Source: Sphingopyxis sp. H053
GTDB taxonomy: Bacteria; Pseudomonadota; Alphaproteobacteria; Sphingomonadales; Sphingomonadaceae
Length of the DNA: 64,000 nt
NCBI RefSeq assembly: GCF_001468225.1
Contig: NZ_LNRU01000001.1
Coordinates: 496,001-560,000 of the forward strand
Reading direction: 5' to 3'
A program made the translations under genes and the position numbers. This document shows, piece by piece, positions 34,888 to 43,949 of this stretch; position 1 is the stretch's first letter, and every line of letters starts with the position of its first letter. The notes beneath the pieces are model-generated. The model made no database searches, was not told the origin of the DNA, and saw nothing but the letters and a program-made list of their open reading frames with translations.

Positions 34888-36138
34888 ATGTCTATGGTAT
34901 TGGACCCGCCGCGCACCGGGTCGCGGTGGGTCCTGCCCTTTCTCGGGGCAGTGACCTTCCTCACCGCGATCGGCAATATCGGGCTGGTGTCGGTGATGCC
35001 GACGATCGGCCGGTTGTTGCACATTCCCGATTTTCTGGTCGCGGGCATCTTTTCGCTCTCGGCACTGACCTGGGCGATCAGCGCGCCCTTCTGGGTGTCG
35101 CGGATCGAGCGCAAGGGGCCGAATCCCTATATTCGCGCGGGGCTCGTGGGCTTCGTCGTGTCGATGGGCGGCTGCGCGCTGTCGGTCGAACTGGGCCTGC
35201 TGGGGCTGCTCACGCCTTTCGCCGCCTTCCTGCTCTTTTCGATCTTGCGGTCGACCTATGGCCTCCTCGGTTCGGCGGCGGCTACCGCAACGCAGGCGCT
35301 GATTGCGGCCCAGACGGCGGGCGCGGCCCGGACGCGGGCGATCACCACGCTGGCCGGGGCGCTCAGCCTCGGCACCATCGTCGGGCCCGCGATCGCGCCC
35401 GCGATGATCGTCGAGCCGCTGGGGCCGCTTGGGCCGATGCTCGGCTTTGCGATATTCGGCGTCATCGCCCTGGGGGGAGCCTATATATTCCTTCCTCGCA
35501 CGTCGCGCGGAGTGGCGCCGGTCGCCGGCGGCGCGGCGCAAATATCGCTTACGCAGGTATGGCGCCGGCAGGGGATCGGCCATTATCTGAGCTTTGGGCT
35601 GCTGCTCTGCTCGGCGCAGGCGATCAATCTTTATACGATCGGCTTCGTGATCATCGACCGCATGGCCGATGACCCGATGGCGGCGCAGCGGATGATCGGC
35701 ATCGCGATGACCACCGCCGCGGTGGCCGCGCTGTTCGGCCAATGGGGTTTCGTTCGGCTGTTCTCGCCGTCGCCGCTGTCGATGATGCGGATCGGCACCG
35801 GCTTTGCCTTTGCCGGCAATCTTCTGGCCATATCCCATGGCGGGGTAAACGCCGCCGCCCTGGGCTTCATTCTCGCGAGCTTCGGCTATGGTCTCGCGCG
35901 CCCGGGCTTCAGCGCGGCGGCGTCGCTTGCGGGGTCGACCGAGGATCAGGTCGCAATCGCCTCTGCCATCACCTTCATCGCCGGGGCATCGATAACCTTG
36001 CCGCCCGTCCTCGCCTCCGCCGCTTATCAATGGTGGCGCCCGGCCCCGTTTGCGATCGCTGCGGCGATCGGCGGCGCGTTGCTGCTGAGCCATCTGCTGC
36101 CGATGCTGGCCCGGCATATTGTCCACAACGAGCGATAG
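34888..36138 (+). CDS. MFS transporter
   Basis: A 416-residue protein with 12 hydrophobic segments and a TetA/DHA1-like loop (ISAPFWVSRIERKGPNPYI between TM2 and TM3). The frame is open earlier within the receptor gene, but the ATG at 34888, just after the receptor stop, gives the normal cytoplasmic N-tail and TM1 (VLPFLGAVTFLTAIGNIGLV). It could import a product delivered by the upstream receptor or export an intermediate. Direction and substrate cannot be told from sequence. Confidence 0.82.
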   Translation: MSMVLDPPRTGSRWVLPFLGAVTFLTAIGNIGLVSVMPTIGRLLHIPDFLVAGIFSLSALTWAISAPFWVSRIERKGPNPYIRAGLVGFVVSMGGCALSVELGLLGLLTPFAAFLLFSILRSTYGLLGSAAATATQALIAAQTAGAARTRAITTLAGALSLGTIVGPAIAPAMIVEPLGPLGPMLGFAIFGVIALGGAYIFLPRTSRGVAPVAGGAAQISLTQVWRRQGIGHYLSFGLLLCSAQAINLYTIGFVIIDRMADDPMAAQRMIGIAMTTAAVAALFGQWGFVRLFSPSPLSMMRIGTGFAFAGNLLAISHGGVNAAALGFILASFGYGLARPGFSAAASLAGSTEDQVAIASAITFIAGASITLPPVLASAAYQWWRPAPFAIAAAIGGALLLSHLLPMLARHIVHNER

Positions 36139-36245
36139 ATCGTTCGCCCCGACCCGCTTTATCCGGCGGATGAAGAGCATAATGTCTGACCATGGCGTGC
36201 ACGGCCAATCAGCCGGTGCACAGAAACAGAAACTGGAGAGAGAGT

Positions 36246-37439
36246 GTGGATCGTTATCTTGTCATTTCGTCGGACGGCCATGTCGGTCTGCCCCCCGAAA
36301 AATATCGCGGCTATCTGGAATCGAAATATCATCAGCAGTTCGACGAGACGGTTCAGCTCGAGATCAAGGCGCGCGAAGAGCATGAAAAACGCTTCCTGAT
36401 CGACGACTTCAACAACAAGTGGCGTTCGCGCGTCGGCGACGGGCTGGAGGGCGCGTGGGACGGTACGATCCGCAACCGCGTGCTCGACGGCGACGGCGTT
36501 GCCGCCGAAGTGCTGTTCCCCGACGGGATCACCGAACGCAACGCGCCGCCCTTTGGTGCCGACATCGGGCTTCGGCCTTCAGCTGCGCGGGCGGAACTGC
36601 AATGGGCCGGCGCGCGCGCGCACAATCGCTGGTTGGCCGAATTCTGTCAGGACGATCCGCACCGCCGCATCGGACTCGCGGTCATTCCGGCGCTCTATGA
36701 TATCGACGAGACCGCGAAAGAGATCGAATGGGCGAAGCGCCACGGACTGAAGGGCGTGTTTTTCCCCGCGCTCACTGACGGCTACGATCTCTACAACCAC
36801 ACCAAATATCACCGCATCTGGGCGATGCTCCAGGAAATGAACATGCCGCTTCATTTCCACTCGGGCGCCGCGCCCGCCTATGACACGACGCAGCCTGGTT
36901 GGATCGGCACCTTCCTGTGCGAGTTTGCTTTCTGGATGACGCGGCCCCTGTGGGCGATGACGTTTGGCGGCGTGTTCGAGGAATATCCGAAGCTGAAGGT
37001 CTGCTTCACCGAGGCGGGCGGCGAATTCTGGTTCCCGTGGGTGATGCAGCTGATGGATGTCCGCGCCTCCGCGAAGCATACGAGCGGGAAACTCGGCGAT
37101 TATTATGCCAATATGAGCATGAAGCCGAGCGAGTATTTCGCGCGCAACATCTGGGTCGGCTGTTCGGCGCTGCCCGACGAGGAAACGACGCAGGCCTATT
37201 ATGACATCGGCGTCGACCGCATCCTCTGGGGCACCGACTATCCGCATCCCGAGGGAACCTGGCCGCACACGTTCGAAAAAATGTCGGCGAGCCTCGGCGG
37301 ACTGCCCGACGACGATATTCAGGCGATGCTCGGCATCAACGCGCTCGACGTTTATGACGTCGATGCCGATGCACTGTGGAAAATCGCCGGCGAAATCGGC
37401 CCGCGCCGCGAATTGTTCGTCAAGCAGGCGGCCGAATAG
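36246..37439 (+). CDS. Amidohydrolase-family metal-dependent hydrolase
   Basis: A 397-residue amidohydrolase-2 (TIM-barrel, decarboxylase/hydrolase) protein. The N-terminal SSDGHVG has a His near 12 as probable metal ligand; further ligand candidates are HFHSG near 217 and the Asp of WGTDYPHPEG near 330. The GTG at 36246 is chosen because GGAGAGAG lies just upstream and it gives the family start DRYLVISSDGH; an upstream ATG at 36192 is possible. Close relatives in catabolic clusters hydrolyse lactone or amide bonds or decarboxylate ring-cleavage acids. The place in this pathway is inferred from context only. Confidence 0.82.
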   Translation: MDRYLVISSDGHVGLPPEKYRGYLESKYHQQFDETVQLEIKAREEHEKRFLIDDFNNKWRSRVGDGLEGAWDGTIRNRVLDGDGVAAEVLFPDGITERNAPPFGADIGLRPSAARAELQWAGARAHNRWLAEFCQDDPHRRIGLAVIPALYDIDETAKEIEWAKRHGLKGVFFPALTDGYDLYNHTKYHRIWAMLQEMNMPLHFHSGAAPAYDTTQPGWIGTFLCEFAFWMTRPLWAMTFGGVFEEYPKLKVCFTEAGGEFWFPWVMQLMDVRASAKHTSGKLGDYYANMSMKPSEYFARNIWVGCSALPDEETTQAYYDIGVDRILWGTDYPHPEGTWPHTFEKMSASLGGLPDDDIQAMLGINALDVYDVDADALWKIAGEIGPRRELFVKQAAE

Positions 37440-37589
37440 ACCGGCCGCAGGGGGCGTTCCGGGAAATCTGCCGGCGTCGCGGTGCTTGCACGGGCCACCG
37501 GCCCGCACTACGCACCGCTCCTGCCCGGCGGGTTTCCCAGAGCGATCATGAAGCGTTCAACTGGCCAGGGCAGGCTCTAAGGTGGGTTG

Positions 37590-38495
37590 ATGTCAAGCTG
37601 GCGCGGGATCGAGGAATTTCTGGCGGTTGTCGATCAGGGCAGCTTCACGGCTGCCGGCGATCAGCTCGGCCTTTCCAAATCCTATATCAGCAAAACGGTG
37701 CACGAACTGGAAGAGCGGCTGGGCGTGCAGCTGCTCGTCCGGACGACGCGCCGCCTGTCGCTGACCGGCGCCGGCGAAAGCTTCCATCGCGAATGCGCGC
37801 AGCTGCAACTGCGGCTGGGCGAGGTCGAAAAGCAGGTCGGACTCTATAGCACCCAGCCGGTGGGCCGACTGCGCATCGGGCTCAGCGATATTTTTGGTTC
37901 GGATTATATGTCGGCGCTGTTGGCCGAATTCAGCGCCGAACATCCCGGGATCATGATCGAGCCGATCGCCTATCTGAACGAAAACGAGATCGTCCAGGAA
38001 AGCTTCGATATCGTCATCCGTTATGGCGCGTTGCCGAATTCGAACTTGCGCGCGCGCACCTTTGGTTATCTCTCCTACTGCCTGTGCGCGGCACCCGAAT
38101 ATGTCGCAGCCCGCGGCTGGCCCAAAACGCCCGAAGATCTGCAGGAGCATGACTGTCTGACCGACCGCAGCGCGTCGATCAATTTCAACGACGACGTCTG
38201 TGTTCGGGTCCAGCCCCGGTGGGCCAGCAACAGCGGCATTGCCCTGCGCAGCGCCGCGCGAAAGGGGCTTGGCATCGCCAGCCTGCCGGTCAGCGTCGTC
38301 CGCCAGGATCTGACCGAGGGGCGAATGCTCGCGCTCGAGGAGGAATGGTCCTTCTATGACCGCGAATGCTGGGTCGTCTATTCGCCGGGCATCATGTCGG
38401 TGGCGACGCGCGCCTTCATCGACTATCTGGTCCGCCGGACGTCGCGCGTGAAAATCCGTCCCTCGATGGCGGCATCGCTCGCCGCGCGATATTAG
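37590..38495 (+). CDS. LysR-family transcriptional regulator
   Basis: A 301-residue LysR regulator. The N-terminal winged helix-turn-helix is at about 3-62 (FLAVVDQGSFTAAGDQLGLSKSYISKTVHELEERLG) and the effector-binding domain at about 88-290. It is of the CrgA/DsdC-like type with a long C-tail. It converges with the DHA2 transporter gene, sharing 4 bp at the stops (38492-38495). Likely controls one of the flanking catabolic or transport genes; the ligand is unknown. Confidence 0.88.
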   Translation: MSSWRGIEEFLAVVDQGSFTAAGDQLGLSKSYISKTVHELEERLGVQLLVRTTRRLSLTGAGESFHRECAQLQLRLGEVEKQVGLYSTQPVGRLRIGLSDIFGSDYMSALLAEFSAEHPGIMIEPIAYLNENEIVQESFDIVIRYGALPNSNLRARTFGYLSYCLCAAPEYVAARGWPKTPEDLQEHDCLTDRSASINFNDDVCVRVQPRWASNSGIALRSAARKGLGIASLPVSVVRQDLTEGRMLALEEEWSFYDRECWVVYSPGIMSVATRAFIDYLVRRTSRVKIRPSMAASLAARY

Positions 38496-40045
38496 AGGGC
38501 ATAGCCGCTACCTCCATCATCGGGGCGGAGGTGAGGGCGTCCCCGCCCGGGCCGGAAGAGGACGAGGCTCAATATTGCCAATATCCAGGCTCCGGCACCT
38601 CCATAGATCATGACGGGGCCGAAGCCGGCGATGAGGCCATGCTGCACAATCGCTTCCGGCAGGTTGCCGATGATCGCCTGACTGGTCGAAAGCGCTTCGG
38701 CATTGCCGGCGGCGATCGCTTCTGCCGCAACGCGCAGCTCAGCGAGCTCGACACGCTTCGGTGCGGCGCGTTGCAGCGCGGCGGCGATCCCTTCGACGAG
38801 CAATATGCCCATGAGCGCGATGTTCACCGCCAGCGTGATCAGCCGCGCGCTCATGTCGATGCCCGACGCCATGCCGGCCCGGCTCGGGGGGACCGACGCT
38901 GTCGTGGTATTGGTCACCGGCGTATTGGTGATGCCGATCCCGATGCCGGCAAGGAGCATGCCGGGCAACATCGTTAGCCAGTCCGGCTCTGCCGCAATGC
39001 TCCCGATCTTCATCGCGATGAAGCCAAGTCCGATGGTGGCCAGGCCGAACGGGATGACGACGCCCGGCCCGTATCGGAGCGACATGCGCTCGCCCAAGGG
39101 GGGAAAGATCAGCGCCGGCAATGTATAGGCGAGCAAGCACAGGCCGGTGCCGAGCGTGTCGTACCCGAGACCGAGCTGAAGATAGATCGGCAGATAGATC
39201 ATGAAGGGCCAATAGCTGACGTTCATCGCGATGCAGCCGAGGATGGCGCCCGAAAAGCTGGGGTTTCGAAAGACGGAGAAATCGAACATCGGATGCGTTT
39301 GTCGCCGCTCGGCAAACAGGAATGCGGCGAAACAGAGGGCCGTGGCGGCAGCGATCGCGATCGAAGCGGGAAGGCCAAGCGTAGCTCCCTGCGTGATGAG
39401 ATAGACGAGGCCGAATACCGCCAGCGAGAGCGTCAAGATTCCCGTCACGTCGAGGCGGTTGGCGTCCGGATCGCGCGATTCGGTTATCGTGCCGGCCGCA
39501 ATCGCCAGGGTCAGGAGCGCGAGCGGAAGATGGACAAGAAATATCCATTCCCAGCCCGCCAAAGCGATAATCGCGCTCCCGACGATCGGACCGAAACCGA
39601 GGCCGATTCCCGAGACGACACCCCAGGTTGCGAAAGCGCGGCCTCGATCGCGTGCGTCCTGAAACTGGTGCGAAAGGAGCGCGATCGAGCAGATCAGCAT
39701 GGCCCCGCCGGCAAGGCCCTGGAGCAGCCGGCCCGCGATGAGCAGCGCCATGCTGTCGGCAAGGCCGCAAAGGGCGGAGGTGGCGCCAAAGGCGGTCACG
39801 CTGATCATGAAGACGCGCTTGCGGCCAAAGCGATCTGCCAGCGTTCCGGTCGCCATCAGCACGGTCGTGCACGCGAGCGTGTAGGCGTTCATGACCCACT
39901 GCAATTTCTGGAAGTCGCCGTGAAGAACTTCTTCGAGGCGCGGGAGGATCACTGGGACACTTGTAATCTCGAGGCCGAACATCAGTGCGCCAAGGCACAT
40001 CGCGAGCAGGGCCAGCGCGTTTTTGCGGGGGGGATGGGGAGACAT
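38492..40045 (-). CDS. DHA2-family (EmrB/QacA-type) MFS transporter
   Basis: A 517-residue drug/H+ antiporter with 14 hydrophobic segments. Motif A is GTLADRFGRKRVFMI, and the motif C-like GLGFGPIVGSAII lies in TM5. DHA2 proteins usually export toxic organics. It is divergent from a LysR gene over a 124-bp AT-rich spacer containing a perfect palindrome, the classic arrangement of a LysR-controlled exporter. In a catabolic island it could protect against the substrate or its intermediates. Confidence 0.86.
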   Translation of the reverse strand: MSPHPPRKNALALLAMCLGALMFGLEITSVPVILPRLEEVLHGDFQKLQWVMNAYTLACTTVLMATGTLADRFGRKRVFMISVTAFGATSALCGLADSMALLIAGRLLQGLAGGAMLICSIALLSHQFQDARDRGRAFATWGVVSGIGLGFGPIVGSAIIALAGWEWIFLVHLPLALLTLAIAAGTITESRDPDANRLDVTGILTLSLAVFGLVYLITQGATLGLPASIAIAAATALCFAAFLFAERRQTHPMFDFSVFRNPSFSGAILGCIAMNVSYWPFMIYLPIYLQLGLGYDTLGTGLCLLAYTLPALIFPPLGERMSLRYGPGVVIPFGLATIGLGFIAMKIGSIAAEPDWLTMLPGMLLAGIGIGITNTPVTNTTTASVPPSRAGMASGIDMSARLITLAVNIALMGILLVEGIAAALQRAAPKRVELAELRVAAEAIAAGNAEALSTSQAIIGNLPEAIVQHGLIAGFGPVMIYGGAGAWILAILSLVLFRPGRGRPHLRPDDGGSGYAL

Positions 40046-40152
40046 AGGCGGCGCCTTTCGAGTGTCCGGGCCCGTCTGCCCGGTTGGTGCGCTACCTGGG
40101 GAAAAACGAATGATGACAGAAATGATTTTATTTTCTGGAATTCATAATCAAT

Positions 40153-40166
40153 CCTAATTAATTAGG
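40153..40166. promoter_or_regulatory. Palindrome CCTAATTAATTAGG upstream of lysR
   Basis: A perfect 14-bp palindrome with an AT core, ending 3 bp before the LysR start codon and within the divergent LysR/DHA2 promoter region. Its position suits autoregulation by LysR; the flanking AT-rich 40110-40150 would hold the two promoters. Confidence 0.55.
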
Positions 40167-40169
40167 GCC

Positions 40170-41045
40170 ATGGACATCGATCCGACACTTTTGCGCGCAT
40201 TCGTGGCGGTCAGCGAGACGGGGGGCTTTACGCGGGCCGCCCGGCGGTTGAATCTCACCCAGCCCGCGGTGAGCCACCAGATCCGGCGTCTCGAGGAACA
40301 GGTCGGTCGGGCGCTGATCCGTCGTACGACGCGCCGGTTGACGCTGACCGACGACGGCGAAGACTTGTTGCTGCACGCGCGTCAGATCCTCGCCAGCCTC
40401 GATGCGCTCGCGCAACGCTTCCGGACCTCCCCGGTGACGGGGGTCGTGCGCTTTGGCGCCCCGGAAGCTTTCATGGGCGAGCGATTGCCGGCGCTGCTCT
40501 GCCAGTTCTCGCGCGCCTTTCCCGCGGTGCGGCTCGATGTTCATGTCAGCACCTATCTCGACCTCAGCACGATGATCGCGGCCGAGGAACTGGACCTTGC
40601 CGTCGTGCTTTCCACCGCCGGAGCCGAGAATGGCGGCATCCCTTTGCGGCGGGCGGAGTTCGGGTGGGTCGCGGCCGACAATTTCCTGTTGCCCGAGGGC
40701 GCGTCGCTGCCACTTGCCTTCCATCCCCCCAATTGCGTCAACCGGCTGGTGGGGGTCGCCGCGCTGGATGCGACACCGATCGACTGGCACATCGCTTTCA
40801 CCTCGCCGAGCGAACAGGGCCTTCGCGCGGCGGTACGATCGGGGCTGGCGGTCGCGGTGCTGATGCGCAGCGATCTGGAACCCGGCCTGCGCCTGCTCGA
40901 CGGCCACTATGGCCTCCCGGCCTTGCCCAGCGCCGATTTCATGCTGATCCGCAGCGGCGGCGTGGCATCCCCGGCGGCGCGCGCCTTTGGAGAGATGCTC
41001 GTCGCCATGGAGGCGCCCACGATGCCGGCGGACACAGGACTTTGA
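40170..41045 (+). CDS. LysR-family transcriptional regulator
   Basis: A 291-residue LysR protein with the HTH at about 5-64 (LLRAFVAVSETGGFTRAARRLNLTQPAVSHQIRRLEEQVG) and a substrate-binding domain from about 90. It is most like regulators of exporters or aromatic catabolism. Divergent from the DHA2 transporter at 38492, with the palindrome at 40153-40166 between them, so the transporter is the first candidate target. The Rieske oxygenase gene 153 bp downstream on the same strand may also be controlled. Confidence 0.88.
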   Translation: MDIDPTLLRAFVAVSETGGFTRAARRLNLTQPAVSHQIRRLEEQVGRALIRRTTRRLTLTDDGEDLLLHARQILASLDALAQRFRTSPVTGVVRFGAPEAFMGERLPALLCQFSRAFPAVRLDVHVSTYLDLSTMIAAEELDLAVVLSTAGAENGGIPLRRAEFGWVAADNFLLPEGASLPLAFHPPNCVNRLVGVAALDATPIDWHIAFTSPSEQGLRAAVRSGLAVAVLMRSDLEPGLRLLDGHYGLPALPSADFMLIRSGGVASPAARAFGEMLVAMEAPTMPADTGL

Positions 41046-41198
41046 GCGACCGCGAAGTGGTGTGCTGGCGCCCGCCCGGCCTCATTGTTCGTCACCACGC
41101 ACAAACTGTACGCCATTTGGGTCTTACCTCTGGCGTGGCAATCGATACACTCGCCCGACAAGAGCCGCCCGGAAAGGACGGCCATCCGGGAGACTGAC

Positions 41199-42209
41199 GT
41201 GCCAAAGGTTGAACGCTTTCCGATGCCCATCCCCTATGGCTGGTTCGGGGTCGGCTATGGTGCCGAACTGCAGGTGGGTGATGTCCGGCCGGTCCATTAT
41301 TTCGGGCGCGACCTCGTGCTCTTCCGCAACGAGAATGGCGAGGCGGGGCTCCTAGATGCCTATTGCCCTCATCTCGGCGCGCACATGGGGCACGGCGGGC
41401 AGGTCGAGGGCGACAGCCTGCGCTGTCCCTTCCATCACTGGGCGTTCCGCCCCGACGGCTTCTGCAGCAAGATTCCCTATGCCAAGGCCTTCCCGCCGCG
41501 CGCGAAGCGCGAGCCGCTGGCGAAATCCTATCCGGTGGTCGAAAAGAGCGGGGTCATCTGGGCCTGGTATCACCCCGACGACATCGCGCCGACGTTCGAC
41601 ATCATCGACTATCCCGAATTCACCAACCCCGAATGGGCCGAACCGATCAAGCGCGAATGGCGCTTCGCCAGCAATCCCCAGGAAATTGCCGAAAATGGCG
41701 TCGACGTCGCGCATTTCGCTTATGTCCACGCGATGGATGCGGTCCCGGAGGGTGAGACCGATTATGACGGCGTGCGGCGGCACAGTGTCGCGCGCGGGCA
41801 TCGTACCATCGATCTGCCGTCGGGCGAGCGCAAGCAATTGCCCTATTCGGTCGACACGCTCCAGAATGGGGCAGGGCAGAAGTTCACACGGCTGAGCGGG
41901 CTCGTCGAGCTGTCGCTTCTGGTCATCGCCACGCCGGTCGAAGCCGACGACGTCGAGCTGCGCTTCTGCTTCACGCACCCGAAGGTCGCGCCGGGCTCGC
42001 CCGAGGAAAAGGCGATCGAGGCGGCGATCGAAAATACCTGCGGGCAAAAGGGCGTCGAGGGCGATATTCCGATCTGGCATAACAAGATCCACCGCGCACG
42101 GCCCTATCTGTGCGATGGCGACGGTCCGATCCTGCGTTTCCGTCGCTATTTCGAGCAATTTTATGCCGATGGCCCCGACGGAAATCGCCTCGTCGAGGCC
42201 GCCGAATAG
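41199..42209 (+). CDS. KshA-like Rieske non-heme iron oxygenase
   Basis: A 336-residue oxygenase component. The Rieske [2Fe-2S] ligands are C56-x-H58-x17-C76-x2-H79 (CPH...CPFH); the mononuclear iron site is in N166-x2-D169-x2-H172-x4-H177 (NGVDVAHFAYVH). Domain layout and the segments PYGWFGVGYGAEL, IPYAKAFPPRAK resemble KshA (3-ketosteroid 9-alpha-hydroxylase) and related monooxygenases. The GTG at 41199 follows CGGGAG and gives the family N-terminus. No reductase gene is nearby; electrons would come from a partner encoded elsewhere. Steroid hydroxylation is an inference strengthened by the downstream HIP-type genes. Confidence 0.85.
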   Translation: MPKVERFPMPIPYGWFGVGYGAELQVGDVRPVHYFGRDLVLFRNENGEAGLLDAYCPHLGAHMGHGGQVEGDSLRCPFHHWAFRPDGFCSKIPYAKAFPPRAKREPLAKSYPVVEKSGVIWAWYHPDDIAPTFDIIDYPEFTNPEWAEPIKREWRFASNPQEIAENGVDVAHFAYVHAMDAVPEGETDYDGVRRHSVARGHRTIDLPSGERKQLPYSVDTLQNGAGQKFTRLSGLVELSLLVIATPVEADDVELRFCFTHPKVAPGSPEEKAIEAAIENTCGQKGVEGDIPIWHNKIHRARPYLCDGDGPILRFRRYFEQFYADGPDGNRLVEAAE

Positions 42210-42279
42210 ACCCTCCGCGCCCCGCGGAAAACCACCACTGCCGACTAGCTGCGCCTTGGGCGCCATAGGGAGAATTGCG

Positions 42280-43080
42280 ATGTCCAGACTGCGTTATGTT
42301 CAGGGTCCCGTCGAAACCCGTGCGCCGGGAATGCTGCGCAACACCGTCTACGGGATTCGCGCGACATATGAGACCGATCCCGAAATCATCGCGGCGCTGC
42401 TGCCGCAACCGCTCGTCGCGACCGCAAAGCCCGAAATCTGGCTGCAGATGGTGCATGTGGCGATGCATGTGACCGAAACCGATACGGTCGAGATTGGCGC
42501 ACTGACCGTCGGGGTCAATTGCACGCATGAAGGCGCACCGGGAGCCTATTGCTTCCACATGGCGATGGAGGGCGAAACCGTCGTCACCTCCGGCCGCGAG
42601 CGTTTCGGCGAGCCGAAGAAGATCGCCGAGACGCATTTCGAACGCAATGGCGACCATCTGCGCGCGACCTGCTCGCGCCACGGCATCGCCTATTTCGAAA
42701 TCGAAGGCACGATCGGCGAAGCGATCGACCAGCCGCTGAAATTCGAAGAGCATCTTTTCTGCTACAAGGGGATGCCGTCGATCGACCAGCCGGGTCAGTT
42801 CGACGGCGACGTCTTCCTCACCCGCCTCAACTGGGAACGCAATTACGATTCCCGCCGGGCGATGACGGGGACGATCACCTTGCGCGATTCGGCCTTTGAT
42901 CCGCTCGCCGATATCCCCGTTCGCCGCATCACCGACATGCAATATGTCGAAGGAGGGACCGCGACCGGCGGCACGCTGCTGCGCAAGGTGCCGGGCGAAT
43001 GGATCGCGCCGCACTGGGTCGGGCGCCACGACGATCCGCGCAATGTTGGGGCCGAGATCGGCGAGCGGAAGGCCGCCTGA
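42280..43080 (+). CDS. Acetoacetate decarboxylase-family protein
   Basis: A 266-residue protein of the ADC fold. The GRERFGEPKKIAE block places Lys113/Lys114 where acetoacetate decarboxylase has its Schiff-base lysine pair, so the catalytic chemistry may be retained; family members also act as aldolase-dehydratases or lyases. It follows the Rieske gene by 70 bp and its TGA overlaps the next gene's ATG (TGATG). Probably acts on a beta-keto acid or related intermediate of the pathway; the actual substrate is unknown. Confidence 0.78.
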   Translation: MSRLRYVQGPVETRAPGMLRNTVYGIRATYETDPEIIAALLPQPLVATAKPEIWLQMVHVAMHVTETDTVEIGALTVGVNCTHEGAPGAYCFHMAMEGETVVTSGRERFGEPKKIAETHFERNGDHLRATCSRHGIAYFEIEGTIGEAIDQPLKFEEHLFCYKGMPSIDQPGQFDGDVFLTRLNWERNYDSRRAMTGTITLRDSAFDPLADIPVRRITDMQYVEGGTATGGTLLRKVPGEWIAPHWVGRHDDPRNVGAEIGERKAA

Positions 43081-43949
43081 TGGACGATTTTTCTGGCCGG
43101 GTGGCCGTCGTTACCGGTGGGGCGAGCGGGGTTGGCAAATGTCTGTGCGCCGACCTCGCCCGCGCCGGGGCGCATGTGGTGATTGCCGATATCGATCCGG
43201 CACGGCTTGAAGCCGTGCGCGTCGAGGTTGACGCGCTGGGTTCGGGGCAGGTGCTCGCCATCGCCTGCGACGTGACCAAGGAAGCATCGGTGCGGGCGCT
43301 GGCGGATCAGGTTTTTGGCCAGTTCGAGACGGTGCATATCCTGTTCAACAATGCCGGCGTCGGGCTGGGCGAGGCGCAGCGCAAGCTGTGGACGCTTCCG
43401 CTCAGCGACTGGCGCTGGGGCATCGACGTCAATGTGCTCGGCGTCATCCACGGCATTGCGGCCTTCGTGCCGCGCATGATCGAGGCAGGACAGGAGGGCG
43501 TGGTCGTCAACACCAGCTCGACCAACGGCGGGCTGCGTTCGCTGCCCAACACCCCCATTTATGCCGCCACCAAGGCGGCGGTGACCAGCATCTCCGAAGT
43601 GTTGCACCAGCAATTGCTGCGCGAAGGGGGCAAGCTGCGCGCCGCCACGCTCTTCCCGGGGCCGCACACGGTCAACACCGCGATCATGGCGTCGGGCGAA
43701 GTCCGCCCCGCGGACTATGTCGAAAATGAAGCGCAGACCAAAGTCGCCTATCGCACGATGGAAGATCTGGTACGGACGACTGGGCTCAAGCTCAAGCTGA
43801 CCGAACCCGCCGAGGTATCCGCCTTCGCACTCGATGGCATTCGCGCGGGGCGTTTCTGGTTGTTGCCCGAAAGCGAGGAGAATGACGTGCTGATCGCCGC
43901 GCGAACCGAACAGATTTTGGCGCGGCGGGACCCGCCGTCGGCATGGTGA
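43080..43949 (+). CDS. Short-chain dehydrogenase/reductase
   Basis: A 289-residue classical SDR: cofactor motif TGGASGVGK near 12, acidic D near 38 after the second strand (favouring NAD), NNAGVG near 91, Ser in NTSSTNGG and the catalytic Y-x3-K in IYAATKAAV near 160-165. The C-terminus is longer than usual. It is coupled to the decarboxylase-family gene in front and its stop overlaps the next MFS start by 7 bp. A hydroxysteroid or similar alcohol is plausible given the context, but unproved. Confidence 0.85.
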   Translation: MDDFSGRVAVVTGGASGVGKCLCADLARAGAHVVIADIDPARLEAVRVEVDALGSGQVLAIACDVTKEASVRALADQVFGQFETVHILFNNAGVGLGEAQRKLWTLPLSDWRWGIDVNVLGVIHGIAAFVPRMIEAGQEGVVVNTSSTNGGLRSLPNTPIYAATKAAVTSISEVLHQQLLREGGKLRAATLFPGPHTVNTAIMASGEVRPADYVENEAQTKVAYRTMEDLVRTTGLKLKLTEPAEVSAFALDGIRAGRFWLLPESEENDVLIAARTEQILARRDPPSAW

